A DNA stretch of 64,000 nucleotides from Algihabitans albus. GTDB taxonomy: Bacteria; Pseudomonadota; Alphaproteobacteria; Kiloniellales; DSM-21159. Below, piece after piece: positions 41,768 through 50,503 of the stretch. Numbering within the stretch: position 1 is the first letter of the stretch; each line of letters opens with the position of its first letter. The DNA is taken from assembly GCF_003572205.1 (NCBI RefSeq), contig NZ_QXNY01000002.1, positions 248,001 through 312,000 of the forward strand, given 5' to 3'. The translations under genes and the position numbers were made by a program. The notes beneath the pieces are model-generated. The model did no database searches. It saw only the letters and a program-made list of their open reading frames with translations, and was not told where the DNA came from.

Positions 41768-43227
41768 GTCGCGGCCCTCCTTGCATTCCATGCCGATGCG
41801 CCAACGAGCAGTGTGAGGGTCGCAAATACAGCGATGGAGTAGGTTGTTGCTGCGGCGGCGGCGTCAACGAAGCGCGGCGCGATGTCGGCCCCGGCCTCCA
41901 TTCCGCCTTGACCGAGCAGCTCGAAGAAGATTGAACCTGCAATGGCGATGCCAAGGGTCGCGCCGATCTGCTGGAATGCCTGCATGGCCCCTGAACCTGC
42001 ACCGGCGTCCTGCGTCTCGACGCTCGACATGGTGACCTGGAACAGCGACATGATCGCGGTGCCCATGCCGAAGCCGCAGATTAGAAGGGGTGGGGCGAAT
42101 GCGTAGGGGTTTAGCTCCGCACCGGCCGACTTGATGACGAATTGCAGACCGATCATGCCGAAGACGAGCAGGGCCGCTCCAATCGCGATGCGTAGAGACA
42201 GATGGCGGTTTCCAAACCGTTCTGTCGTCATCGAGGCGAGCATGACGCCCACCGGGAAGGGTGTGGTCACGAGGCCGCTTTGCAAGGCGGTCAGACCGAA
42301 GCCCGATTGCAGGAAGACCGCGAGGACGAGAAAAAGTCCGGGGACGCCACTGAAGAACAGCGTCACAAGACCGAGCCGCCGCAGGTAGGGCGCGTTCGCA
42401 AGAAGACCGGGCGGCATCAGGGCCGAGAGGCCCGCCGCGCTGCACTTTCTTTCATAAGCCATGAAGCCAAGCGCCACGGGAACCGACGCGGCAATCGCGG
42501 CAAAACACCACCACGGCCAGCCAAGGGCGCGGCCTTCAATCAGCGGCAAGACAAGCAGGACGGCGGCGATGGTGAACAGGCCCGTGCCGATCCAGTCGGG
42601 CTGGGTATCGGCGTCGGCATCCAGCGCCGGAACAAATACCCGCGCACCGAACAGTGCCGCGATACCAAACGGAACATTGATCAGGAACGCCAAGCGCCAG
42701 CCGAGATCGCCAATATCTGCAGAGATCAGCGCCCCGCCGATGATGGGACCGGCCACAACGGCCAGACTGGACACGGTGCCGAAAAGACCGAAGACGCGGG
42801 ACTTTTCCTCCGGCCGGAAGATCACATGCGTGATGGCGAGGACCTGGGGTACCATCATGGCTGCGGCGATGCCTTTCACCGCGCGGGCCACAATCAGGCT
42901 GACGACATCTGGCGCGAAACCACAGACGGCGGAGGACAGGGTGAACCCGATCAGCCCCCAGATGAACATCCGCCGTCGCCCGAAAACATCTCCGAAGCGT
43001 CCGCACGGCAGAAGGCCGACCGCAAGCGCCAGCACGTAGATTGCCGCAACCCATTCAAGTTGCGTCGAGGTCGCCCCAGTGTCTGCCTGAATTTGCGGGA
43101 GAGCCACGTTCACGATGCTGACATCGATCAGGTTCATGAAGCTGGCGAGGAACAGGACGGACAGCGCTGCCCATCGGTTGGTGGCAGCAGTGACGCGGCT
43201 GTGACTGGCTTTTGGTATGATAGTCAT
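41764..43227 (-). CDS. MFS transporter, DHA2 family (14 membrane helices)
   Basis: 487 residues, the length of the 14-helix drug/proton antiporters. Motif A variant: GRFGDVFGRRRMFIWGL after helix 2. Motif C: GPIIGGALISADIGDLGWRLAFLINVP in helix 5. The start LSVLFLASFMNLIDVSIVNVALPQIQADTG is the DHA2 signature. It is probably an efflux pump for lipophilic compounds. The divergent Rrf2 gene 81 bases away is its likely repressor. Confidence 0.92.
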   Translation of the reverse strand: MTIIPKASHSRVTAATNRWAALSVLFLASFMNLIDVSIVNVALPQIQADTGATSTQLEWVAAIYVLALAVGLLPCGRFGDVFGRRRMFIWGLIGFTLSSAVCGFAPDVVSLIVARAVKGIAAAMMVPQVLAITHVIFRPEEKSRVFGLFGTVSSLAVVAGPIIGGALISADIGDLGWRLAFLINVPFGIAALFGARVFVPALDADADTQPDWIGTGLFTIAAVLLVLPLIEGRALGWPWWCFAAIAASVPVALGFMAYERKCSAAGLSALMPPGLLANAPYLRRLGLVTLFFSGVPGLFLVLAVFLQSGFGLTALQSGLVTTPFPVGVMLASMTTERFGNRHLSLRIAIGAALLVFGMIGLQFVIKSAGAELNPYAFAPPLLICGFGMGTAIMSLFQVTMSSVETQDAGAGSGAMQAFQQIGATLGIAIAGSIFFELLGQGGMEAGADIAPRFVDAAAAATTYSIAVFATLTLLVGASAWNARRAAT

Positions 43228-43308
43228 GTAACATCATATGTATCATGAAACGCCGGATGTCAATCTTTCGTGTGTTCAAATGTTACGTGAATTGAGAAAA
43301 GGCCCCAA
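43228..43308. promoter_or_regulatory. Divergent promoter between MFS and Rrf2 genes
   Basis: An AT-rich 81-base gap. It has GTAACAT-CAT-ATGTATC, a near-perfect dyad around 43226-43243, directly at the MFS start, and a further inverted half ATGTTAC at about 43279-43285. These are candidate Rrf2 sites. Confidence 0.45.
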
Positions 43309-43764
43309 ATGAGACAGGACAACCGGCTCTCCCGCGTGCTCCACGCGCTCTTGCATCTTGATGAGATGGACGGGCCTGCCACCTCCCAACAAATCGCCCA
43401 GATGCTTCAGACAAATGCTGCCGTGGTGAGGCGCACGATGTCAGGTTTACGGGAAGCCGGGATCGTCACATCGACTAAAGGTCACGGGGGAGGCTGGTCT
43501 TTGGCGAGGCCGCTGGACCAGATCACCCTCCTGGGCATCTATGAGGCACTCGGCTCGCCGCAGCTGTTCGCAATTGGTAACGACGATGATAATCCAAGCT
43601 GTCTACTGGCGAAATCGGCCTATGCCGCCACGAACGAAGCGTTAGCATCGGCGCGACGGCAATTCGAGCAATCGTTGGGCAGGATCACTGTCGCGCAGCT
43701 CGCGGAAGGGTTTCATTCTGCCCCCAGCCGCAAACGACCCCTTCCACCGCATCCGCGATCCTAG
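43309..43764 (+). CDS. Rrf2 family transcriptional regulator
   Basis: 151 residues. The winged HTH is RLSRVLHALLHLDEMDGPATSQQIAQMLQTNAAVVRRTMSGLREAGIVTSTKGHGGGWSLARPLDQITLLGIYEAL, followed by a dimerisation helix. There is only one cysteine (NPSCLLA), so it cannot hold an IscR-type Fe-S cluster with three Cys. It probably responds to another ligand or a thiol modification. It likely represses the divergent MFS/methyltransferase operon. Confidence 0.9.
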   Translation: MRQDNRLSRVLHALLHLDEMDGPATSQQIAQMLQTNAAVVRRTMSGLREAGIVTSTKGHGGGWSLARPLDQITLLGIYEALGSPQLFAIGNDDDNPSCLLAKSAYAATNEALASARRQFEQSLGRITVAQLAEGFHSAPSRKRPLPPHPRS

Positions 43765-43921
43765 CCGACGTGATATGGCCGCCTTGACGTTTGGCGCCAC
43801 TTCGCGATTGAAGGCGGCGGCGAAGTCACACCTCGGATGCGTGTCATAGTTCCTCTGCTACCTGCGGGAAGGATGCTTCAATCTCACAGAGGTGATGCGA
43901 AGCCGGAAGCAGGCATCGCCA

Positions 43922-44452
43922 TCAATCGGTCCTTTCATCTGGCGCATTTGCCGGATCACGTGCGAGGAGCGCAGCAAAGGCGGCAGTGTCGAGAAATGCA
44001 GTCACTTCGGTGACTGCGTCCCCCTCCATTGTGAAGATCCACAGATAGCTGTTCCTATAAACGTCGCCTGCTGCCGTTCGCCCTTCGCCATCGAAGTGTA
44101 TGAGGACGTCGTCTCCGTCTGCCCAGAGTTCACGCAGAGTGGGACTTAGTCGTTCACTCATGCGTTCGCTGAAAGGCTCGACAGTGCGGGAGAGAAGCTC
44201 TTCTTTCCCGCGATATATTCCCGAGACGACCGGATCAAAGCCGGTAATGGTCCATACGACGTCCTCATCAAGTAAGTCGAACACGTTGAACGTACCCGCC
44301 TCCCAGCCTTCGAAGGCGTCACGGACGAGCTGGCGGTTTGTCTCCTCGATCAAAGCTTGGTCTGCGGCGTTGGCTGGGCGAACAGGCGCGGCTGTCAGGC
44401 AAACAGCGATGCCCAGGCTCAGTGTGACACCGCGGATCACGTTTAGGGGCAT
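43922..44452 (-). CDS. Exported NTF2/SnoaL-like protein
   Basis: 176 residues from the ATG at 44452, with a strong ribosome site AAGGAG 7 bases before it. The signal peptide ends ANA at residue ~30. The NTF2-like core is LIEETNRQLVRDAFEGWEAGTFNVFDLLDEDVVWTITGFDPVVSGIYRGKEELL, ending NSYLWIFTMEGDAVTEVTAFLDTAAFAALLA. The likely role is binding or turnover of a small molecule in the periplasm. Last gene of a four-gene run with Atu4866, CMD and SDR genes. Confidence 0.85.
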   Translation of the reverse strand: MPLNVIRGVTLSLGIAVCLTAAPVRPANAADQALIEETNRQLVRDAFEGWEAGTFNVFDLLDEDVVWTITGFDPVVSGIYRGKEELLSRTVEPFSERMSERLSPTLRELWADGDDVLIHFDGEGRTAAGDVYRNSYLWIFTMEGDAVTEVTAFLDTAAFAALLARDPANAPDERTD

Positions 44453-44504
44453 GGTCAACTCCTTAAACTGCTTCAGTGACGTTGTGGTGAACCCGGTCGA
44501 ACCA

Positions 44505-44882
44505 TCATTCCTCCCGGTAGAAGATGTATCCACCGTGGTAGAGGACCCCGTCCCGGAACCGCCCGTCGGCATAGAACCCGGTATCGTCCCAGTACTGGAT
44601 GATGTAGCCCGTGACGTGATAACGACCCTGATAGGCGCTTTCCCGGTTACCCCGTGCTTCGTCGTAGCGCCCATTCGGGAGAAGGTCGTGGCGAATACGC
44701 CCGTCTTCCGTCACCCACATACCGACAAACTCATGGATTTGAGGTTCGGTCGGGGCTTCCGGACGCGGAGAGCGTGGAAAATCGGTGGTGACGAGTTGTC
44801 CCTGCGCGGTTGTGCTGCTCATCACGACGCCAAAAGCAACGGCAAGACTTCTTGCGTATGGTCCATGTCCAGGCCTCCTCAC
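44505..44882 (-). CDS. Atu4866-domain protein, exported
   Basis: 125 residues from a GTG at 44882 that overlaps the preceding stop (GTGA). A weak signal-like stretch (SLAVAFGVVMSSTTAQG) is followed by the Atu4866 domain: FVGMWVTEDGRIRHDLLPNGRYDEARGNRESAYQGRYHVTGYIIQYWDDTGFYADGRFRDGVLYHGGYIFYRE. This small beta-barrel family of unknown function often sits next to oxidoreductases. A remnant of a second copy lies at 16723-16803. Confidence 0.85.
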   Translation of the reverse strand: MRRPGHGPYARSLAVAFGVVMSSTTAQGQLVTTDFPRSPRPEAPTEPQIHEFVGMWVTEDGRIRHDLLPNGRYDEARGNRESAYQGRYHVTGYIIQYWDDTGFYADGRFRDGVLYHGGYIFYREE

Positions 44883-45376
44883 TGGCCTGACCCGTCGTCG
44901 GCCGTGCGGCGCTCTACAAACAGCTCTGCCATGGTTTGGGAGGCTAGAATTGCTTTCGGAAAGCCGGCCGGCACAGTGATCATGTAAACCACTTCCTTCA
45001 GCTCATCCTCGGTCACGCCGACGTTCAGGGCGTAGCCGGCGTGGATCTTCATGAGGCCCCGTTCACCCATCGCCGCGAAGGCGGCGACAGCAGCGATCTG
45101 CCTTGTGCGGTCATCAAGCCCGGGCCGGCTCCAGACGTCGCCAAGCGCGTAGGCTTGGGTTGCATCAGCCAGGAAGGGGAACTCTTCACGCATGTTTTCC
45201 AGCGTCGTCTGAGGAACGCCGTTGTTGAGCTTCAGGATGACATCGGCACCCTGCTGAAGGCGCTCTTGGGTGGTTCCAGCCATGGTACTTCCTTCGACAG
45301 TCTGGGCGCTCGCGGTGGACATCGTCATGCCGATCGTGAGAGCGACAGCCAAAAACGTGATTTTCTGAATGGTCAT
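44879..45376 (-). CDS. Exported carboxymuconolactone decarboxylase family protein
   Basis: 165 residues with a signal peptide (FLAVALTIGMTMSTASAQ, residues ~8-25). The CMD domain follows: AYALGDVWSRPGLDDRTRQIAAVAAFAAMGERGLMKIHAGYALNVGVTEDELKEVVYMITVPAGFPKAI. No CxxC is present, so it is not an AhpD-like peroxidase. It belongs to the gamma-CMD-like group; the activity is uncertain. A signal peptide on a CMD protein is uncommon and puts it in the same compartment as the neighbouring NTF2 and Atu4866 proteins. Confidence 0.87.
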   Translation of the reverse strand: MTIQKITFLAVALTIGMTMSTASAQTVEGSTMAGTTQERLQQGADVILKLNNGVPQTTLENMREEFPFLADATQAYALGDVWSRPGLDDRTRQIAAVAAFAAMGERGLMKIHAGYALNVGVTEDELKEVVYMITVPAGFPKAILASQTMAELFVERRTADDGSGQ

Positions 45377-45452
45377 GGTCGGTCCTTACTGAGTTCGGTC
45401 AGAGAGAATGCGCCCGGTTTGCAGCGCGTTCTCAGCGTGGTGATTTTCGCGA

Positions 45453-46307
45453 TCAGGCGGCAGATGCAGCCGCGCCATCCGTTGACGTGGACAACTCCCG
45501 CCATTGCGACAGCTCAGCCTTTCGCGCGTCATAAGCGCCGCCCAGGTACTCGACGGCGTCCGACCCGGCGGCGTAGCGCAGGGGTGGCTTGTCTTCGCGG
45601 GAGAGACGCACAAGCGCGGCACCAAGCTTTGCCGGGTCTCCTGCCTGAGCGTGGTTCTGCGAGGTATAGAAGCCCTGTGTCGTCTTGGCGTAGTCGGCGT
45701 AATCCGCAATCGGCGTGTCCGAGAACCGGATCGAGCTTTCATCAAGAAAATCAGTTCGGAAGAAGCCTGGCTCCACGATAGTGACACCGATATTGAAGGG
45801 CTTCACCTCTAGCGCCAGGCATTCCGAGAACCCCTCGACCGCAAACTTGGTCGCACAGTAGATCGACGCGATGTCGAACCCAAGCGCACCTCCGATAGAC
45901 GAGAGGTTGAAGATATGACCCGATTTCTGTCCGCGCATGACTGGCAGTACGGCGCGGGTGGTGTGAAACGTGCCGTGCACGTTCGTGTCGAACTGCCGAA
46001 CGATGGCGTCATGTTCGATCTCCTCGAACACGCCAAGCTGTCCGTACCCGGCATTGTTCACCAAAACGTCGATCCGGCCGAAATGCACGACGGTATCAGC
46101 TACGGCGGCACTAGCTTGCCTGGGATCGGTCACATCCAGTTGCAGCGCAAGAGCGTCGCTCGTGTCCGGCAAGGCGCTTTTGACTGCTCCGGCATTGCGC
46201 CCCGTGGCCACGACACGGTCGCCGGCGGCCAGCGCCGCCTTGGCGATCTCCAGTCCAATGCCGCGTGACGCGCCAGTTATGAACCACACTTTACGATCGT
46301 CCGTCAT
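45453..46307 (-). CDS. Short-chain dehydrogenase/reductase
   Basis: 284 residues from the ATG at 46307 (ribosome site AGGAGG). The classical SDR pattern is complete: cofactor loop TGASRGIG (residues ~11-18), NNAG (residues ~88-91), catalytic Ser in NLSSIGG and YCATK (Y...K). It is a cytoplasmic NAD(P)-dependent oxidoreductase of unknown substrate. First gene of a minus-strand run, divergent from the AraC gene, which probably controls it. Confidence 0.93.
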   Translation of the reverse strand: MTDDRKVWFITGASRGIGLEIAKAALAAGDRVVATGRNAGAVKSALPDTSDALALQLDVTDPRQASAAVADTVVHFGRIDVLVNNAGYGQLGVFEEIEHDAIVRQFDTNVHGTFHTTRAVLPVMRGQKSGHIFNLSSIGGALGFDIASIYCATKFAVEGFSECLALEVKPFNIGVTIVEPGFFRTDFLDESSIRFSDTPIADYADYAKTTQGFYTSQNHAQAGDPAKLGAALVRLSREDKPPLRYAAGSDAVEYLGGAYDARKAELSQWRELSTSTDGAAASAA

Positions 46308-46510
46308 TGTCAGCCTCCTGAAATCTGCCAGTCCCCCGACCCGGGGTGCCCCTGCTGCAGCTGATATATGGATGTCGACGTTACGGGCGGTAGAACGATC
46401 CAACGGGATCATTGCCTAATTCTCCACGGGACTGGGAAAACCGTCGACCTGTTCCTAGATGATGCTCCATCGAAGCGATCTAATAGGCGCAAGCGTAAAG
46501 GGGACAAAAC

Positions 46511-47458
46511 ATGACAGGCTCAGTTGACAGCCTCGCGAAACTGGTTGCCCGATTTGTCGAAAAGGACGGCATCCACGCAACGGCTGTGCCCCGGCTGGAC
46601 CTTATCCGCAGTACGCGGCAAACCCAGGATCTTCATGCGGTTCATGAACCGGCGCTTTGTATCGTGGTGCAGGGCGCGAAACGGGTCATGGTCGCAGATC
46701 GCATCTATGACTATGACGCGGCCAAATACCTCGTCGTATCCTTCGACCTTCCAATCATTGGGCAGATCACGAAAGCCGATCCGGCGAAACCATACCTTTG
46801 CATCCGCTTTGGCATTGACGCTGCGGCTTTATCAGATCTCGCTGTCGATATGCCGTGGGACCAAGAGACACCAGCGAAGGGTCCGGGGCTCTTTCTGGGA
46901 GAGACGACACCGGACATTGTGGATGCGGCGACGCGCCTTGTGCAACTGGTGGATAGACCGGACGACATTCCTGCATTGGCAAAGCTCTACGAGCGCGAAC
47001 TTCTGTATAGGGTCATCAGAGCGCCGGGCGGACAGGCTGTCCTGCGAAGTGTGTACGGTCCAGGGCAAGGGCGGCAAATCGCACGCGCCATCGCAATGAT
47101 CAAAAAAAGCTACCGAGAGCCATTCGAGATGTCGCGACTGGCGGAGGAGGTGTGCTTGCAGCCGTCTGCTCTACACCATCACTTCAGGTCCGTGACCTTG
47201 ATGTCGCCCTTGCAGTATCACAAGCGACTTCGTCTTCAGGAAGCGCGACGCCTAATGCTCTTTGAGGAACAATCGGCGGCGCAGGCGGCATTTTCCGTTG
47301 GCTATGAGAGCCCGTCGCAGTTCAGCCGCGAATATCGCAGGCAGTTCGGGCTGCCACCGATGAAAGATATCGAGGCCTTGGCTGGTTCGATCCTGGCAAC
47401 CGAACCTCAGAGTGCGGGCAGCGGCGGGAGCGTTCCTTTGTCAGTGCCGGCGCGCTGA
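46511..47458 (+). CDS. AraC family transcriptional regulator
   Basis: 315 residues. The N-terminal cupin-like sensor domain of the AraC_N type includes LHAVHEPALCIVVQGAKRVMVADRIYDYDAAKYLVVSFDLPIIGQI. The C-terminal double HTH is at residues ~200-295 (AIAMIKKSYREPFEMSRLAEEVCLQPSALHHHFRSVTLMSPLQYHKRLRLQEARRLMLFEEQSAAQAAFSVGYESPSQFSREYRRQFGLPP). Ribosome site AAAGGGGACAAAAC. This subfamily typically activates a divergent SDR or aldo-keto reductase gene, which fits the SDR at 45453. Confidence 0.93.
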   Translation: MTGSVDSLAKLVARFVEKDGIHATAVPRLDLIRSTRQTQDLHAVHEPALCIVVQGAKRVMVADRIYDYDAAKYLVVSFDLPIIGQITKADPAKPYLCIRFGIDAAALSDLAVDMPWDQETPAKGPGLFLGETTPDIVDAATRLVQLVDRPDDIPALAKLYERELLYRVIRAPGGQAVLRSVYGPGQGRQIARAIAMIKKSYREPFEMSRLAEEVCLQPSALHHHFRSVTLMSPLQYHKRLRLQEARRLMLFEEQSAAQAAFSVGYESPSQFSREYRRQFGLPPMKDIEALAGSILATEPQSAGSGGSVPLSVPAR

Positions 47459-47493
47459 AGGCCAAGCTCTGCAGCATTTGACATATTGGGCTC

Positions 47494-47967
47494 TTAGCCG
47501 TCATTGGCCGCGCGGCTGGCGTTGGCGCTGAAGGCGCGTGACGCCGCCGGGGCGTCTTCTTCCGGTCCGACGAGCGACGCAACCCGCGCCCAGGCCGTGA
47601 CGCCGACGACGACAGCGCCGACGCTGGCGAAGACGAGCGTCCAGGTCTCTCCCGCGCCGCCCATCCCGGACAGTCCCTTGATGGCGTGAAAGCCGGCGAT
47701 TCCGGCTGGGAGCGCATAGAACGCGCCGAGCGTGAGACGGATCGGCGTCGAGCGGATGGTTGCGAAGGCGATCTGGCCCAAGATGAGCGTAGCGGCGCCG
47801 GCGAAGAAGGCCGCCGCGATCGCGCCGATGAGGCCGATATCGGCGTTATAGGCGTAGTGCCCGACGGTGACGGCGACAAAGAATGGAAGCGCATAGACGG
47901 CGAGCGTGAACAGGACCCAGCAGATGATCCCGAGACCAATAATGCTCAATACGGCCGATACAAACAT
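47494..47967 (-). CDS. Small integral membrane protein of the ICE core
   Basis: 157 residues from the ATG at 47967 (MFVSAVLSIIGLGIICWVLFTLAVYALPFFVAVTVGHYAYN). About four membrane helices: 5-30, 40-65, 85-105 and 108-130. Not recognised by family. Similar small membrane proteins are found beside the DUF2493 gene in related elements, in my recollection; this placement is the only hint about function. Confidence 0.7.
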   Translation of the reverse strand: MFVSAVLSIIGLGIICWVLFTLAVYALPFFVAVTVGHYAYNADIGLIGAIAAAFFAGAATLILGQIAFATIRSTPIRLTLGAFYALPAGIAGFHAIKGLSGMGGAGETWTLVFASVGAVVVGVTAWARVASLVGPEEDAPAASRAFSANASRAANDG

Positions 47968-48094
47968 GGGCGGTCTCCTTGTCCGGTCGACGCGCCTCCA
48001 CCAACCGCCACGGCGCAATCGAAGTATAGCGAAAGTCGTCCCGCGCCGGAATGCTCCGGCGCGGGAAAGGGCGATGCGATTTGAGCATCACGGG

Positions 48095-49036
48095 TCACGC
48101 TGCCTGCGGCTTCCGCGTGCGGAAGTCGTAAAGCGGGATTCCGAGCTTTTTCGCCTTGTCGGCGAGGTTGTCGGTGATGCCTGAACCGGGAAAGACGATG
48201 AGCCCGATCGGCAGAACATCGAGAAGCTGGTCGTTGCGCTTGAACGGCGCGGCCTTGCCGTGGCGGTTCCAGTCCGGCTTGAAGGCGATCTGCGGAACCT
48301 TGCGGTTGTCGGCCCAGCAGGCGGCGATTTTCTCCGCGCCCTTGGGGCTGCCGCCGTGAAGCAAGACCATGTCGGGATGCTTGGCACGCACCCGGTCGAG
48401 CGCCGCCCAGATGGCTTGGGTGTCGTTGGAGTCTGCGCCGCCGGCGAAGGCGATCTTCGGTCCTGCCGGCAGGAGCGTTTCATTCTCGGCGCGCCGTCGC
48501 GCGGCGAGGAAGTCGCGGCTGTCGATGACCGCGCTGGTGAGCGTGCGCCGGCTGGCGAGCGAGCCTGAGTGCGGGCGCCAGGTCTGCCCGAGATGCGCCT
48601 CGAAGAAGTCGGCGGCGAGATCGCGCATGTGCTCGTGGGCGTTACGGCGTTCGATCAGGGTAAGGCCTTCAGCCGTGAGGCGTTCAAGTTCGACCGAGCG
48701 GATCTCGGAACCGTCCTGTTCGCGCTGGGAGCGTTTCTGGGCTTGCTCATTGTAGTCGAGTTCGCGTTCGATGCGGCCTGTCGCGCGATGGAAGATATTG
48801 ACCGTCGACCAGAGCAGGTCTTCGAGATCGGGTTCGAGCCGCGTGTCGGCGAGGGCGACGACGAGGGCGTCGAAGATATCGCTGAGGGCAGCCTGAAGCG
48901 TATTTGCTTCGGGCAGTGGTCGATGGTCGAGTTCATCCGTGAAAGGACGATGCCCGTAGATCTGCAATTCGTCGAGGAGCGCGGCGGTCGGCGATGCGCC
49001 GTGCGGTTCATGGGTGTTCAGGTCGGTGGTCGTCAT
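48095..49036 (-). CDS. DUF2493 protein (SLOG/YspA-like nucleotide-binding fold)
   Basis: 313 residues from the ATG at 49036; the frame continues upstream through low-complexity sequence. The C-terminal third is DUF2493: KIAFAGGADSNDTQAIWAALDRVRAKHPDMVLLHGGSPKGAEKIAACWADNRKVPQIAFKPDWNRHGKAAPFKRNDQLLDVLPIGLIVFPGSGITDNLADKAKKLGIPLYDFR. This is a Rossmann-like SLOG fold with GG motifs, predicted to bind nucleotides. The N-terminal part is helical with no known domain. It belongs to the maintenance block of these ICEs; its role is unknown. Confidence 0.87.
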   Translation of the reverse strand: MTTTDLNTHEPHGASPTAALLDELQIYGHRPFTDELDHRPLPEANTLQAALSDIFDALVVALADTRLEPDLEDLLWSTVNIFHRATGRIERELDYNEQAQKRSQREQDGSEIRSVELERLTAEGLTLIERRNAHEHMRDLAADFFEAHLGQTWRPHSGSLASRRTLTSAVIDSRDFLAARRRAENETLLPAGPKIAFAGGADSNDTQAIWAALDRVRAKHPDMVLLHGGSPKGAEKIAACWADNRKVPQIAFKPDWNRHGKAAPFKRNDQLLDVLPIGLIVFPGSGITDNLADKAKKLGIPLYDFRTRKPQAA

Positions 49037-49333
49037 GACGGATCGTCTCCGGTTCGTGAGACCGCGCCTCTCGCGGCCTTTACGGGCGCCAAAGAGCGGG
49101 GGCGGACCGGGCCTGCACCGCCGCCGCGTTTTCTTAAGAAAATGGGGCGGCGGCCGGAGCGTCAGCGGAGGACGGCGGAGGGCGCGCGATTTTGCTTCGC
49201 GCTGCAAAGCGGGCGGCGATAGCCGGACGCGGCGGAAAATCGCGCGGCCGCAGCCGTTGCCGGACCGGGCCGGCTTCGCTCCGATCGCCCGGCTCTCAAA
49301 GGCCGAAGGCGCGGCACTCAGAGACCGGGGATG
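49037..49333. other. GC-rich upstream region of DUF2493 with a large dyad
   Basis: It holds the 14-bp palindrome TTTTCTTAAGAAAA (49129-49142), flanked by complementary GCCGCCGC and GCGGCGGC arms, making one long dyad. It also holds the 15-base motif AGCGGAGGACGGCGG (49164-49178) shared with the DUF736 upstream region. No frame is recognised. Confidence 0.5.
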
Positions 49334-50419
49334 TCATGACGTCTTGCCGGAGACAGCCATCGCGGCGTGCGTGCTTGCCTTCTGGCGACCATTCGAAAGG
49401 ATGAAGCGTGCGGCGTCTTCCGGCGCGAGTTGGACCGCGAGCAGTTCTGCCAGAGCGGCGGCGTCATACGCTTGGAGGTCTTCGTTGAAGTCTCCGCCAC
49501 TCGGAGCAAGCCGCAACGCGTCGAGACCTTCGGTTCGTGCACGGACCGCCAATGCCTCGGCCGCTGCGCGACCGGCGTCGTCTGCGTCCTCGGCGATATA
49601 AAGGCGCTTGACGCTACTCGGCAGGATGAGTGCTTGCAGATGATTGGCCGACAGCGCGGCGACCGCCGGCATGTGCGGCAGTGCCATCCGTATCGAGAGC
49701 ATGGTTTCGAGGCCTTCGCCGGCTGTCAGCACGTCGCGCGGTTTTCCGAATCGTACGCCATGCCCCAGCAGGCGCCCCATCGCCTTTCTCGGCCGATCCA
49801 CGGGCGCTTTCTCGGGCTGGGCCGGATCTAGCCAGGTGCGATGGACGCCAGTGATGTTGCCCTCAAGGTCCGTGACCGCCGCGAGCAGCGCCGGCAAGCC
49901 CTCGGGCATATCCGGCGCTTGATCTTCACCGCGATAGTAACAGCGCGGATGGAAACGCAGCGCCGAATTGTTTCTGGCATTCGTGATGCCGCGACCCCGC
50001 AAATAGGTTTCCGCGACGGTGCCCGCGATGGGGCGGCCCATGGCGAATAATCTCCGTGCCGCTTCGGGTGATCCAGTGGGCGCCGGTCGCCGTCGAGGCG
50101 GAGGGTCTGAGCGAGGCGAAGCGAGAAACCGCCGCGCTTCGTCAAGCGTCTCGCGCAAGCTGCGCAAGTTCTGATTGGCGGCGATGAGATCGAGCAAGTC
50201 GCCATGCTCGCCGGTGGCCGCATCGGTCCATTTTCCCGCCGCGCCGGGGCCGTAGGCGGATCCGACAAGGCGGACATAGAGGCTGCGACCCGGCGTGTTC
50301 TCTACATCCCCGACGATCCAGTAGCGGCCCTGTTTGCGACCGTTCGAAAGATAATGACGGCACACGGCTTCCGCCTCACGGCCGAGGCGCCGTGCGATTT
50401 CTGCTGCTGCGCTTTCCAT
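49334..50419 (-). CDS. Toprim-domain protein (primase-like)
   Basis: 361 residues from the ATG at 50419, chosen for the AGGAG ribosome site just before it (the frame opens at 50440). The N-terminal half resembles the zinc-less primase-associated region of ICE Toprim proteins (LGREAEAVCRHYLSNGRKQGRYWIVGDV, YLRGRGI...ALRFHPRCYY). The Toprim domain contains VLTAGEGLETMLSIRMALP (metal-ligand Glu), VKRLYIAEDADDAGRAAAEAL (DxD) and GGDFNEDL. It may make primers for the transferred strand in the recipient. Follows a hairpin after the ParB-like gene. Confidence 0.88.
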   Translation of the reverse strand: MESAAAEIARRLGREAEAVCRHYLSNGRKQGRYWIVGDVENTPGRSLYVRLVGSAYGPGAAGKWTDAATGEHGDLLDLIAANQNLRSLRETLDEARRFLASPRSDPPPRRRPAPTGSPEAARRLFAMGRPIAGTVAETYLRGRGITNARNNSALRFHPRCYYRGEDQAPDMPEGLPALLAAVTDLEGNITGVHRTWLDPAQPEKAPVDRPRKAMGRLLGHGVRFGKPRDVLTAGEGLETMLSIRMALPHMPAVAALSANHLQALILPSSVKRLYIAEDADDAGRAAAEALAVRARTEGLDALRLAPSGGDFNEDLQAYDAAALAELLAVQLAPEDAARFILSNGRQKASTHAAMAVSGKTS

Positions 50420-50446
50420 TGACGGCTCCTCAGCATTCACGAAAAT

Positions 50447-50472
50447 GGGGCTCGCCGTTGCCGGCGAGCCCC
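50447..50472 (-). terminator. Hairpin between the ParB-like and Toprim genes
   Basis: An 11-bp perfect stem (GGGGCTCGCCG and CGGCGAGCCCC) with a 4-base loop, followed by ATTTT on the minus strand. It lies 31 bases past the ParB-like stop and just before the Toprim ribosome site. It may act as a partial terminator that lowers Toprim expression. Confidence 0.6.
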
Positions 50473-50503
50473 AGGGTGACGGGTGCTTGGGGGGAGCTGC
50501 CCG

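Noticed and set aside
42202-43248. A 348-codon plus-strand frame opposite the MFS gene
   Set aside because: Antisense shadow of the transporter; its composition (Gln/Arg/Gly/Asp-rich, no hydrophobic core) is not protein-like.
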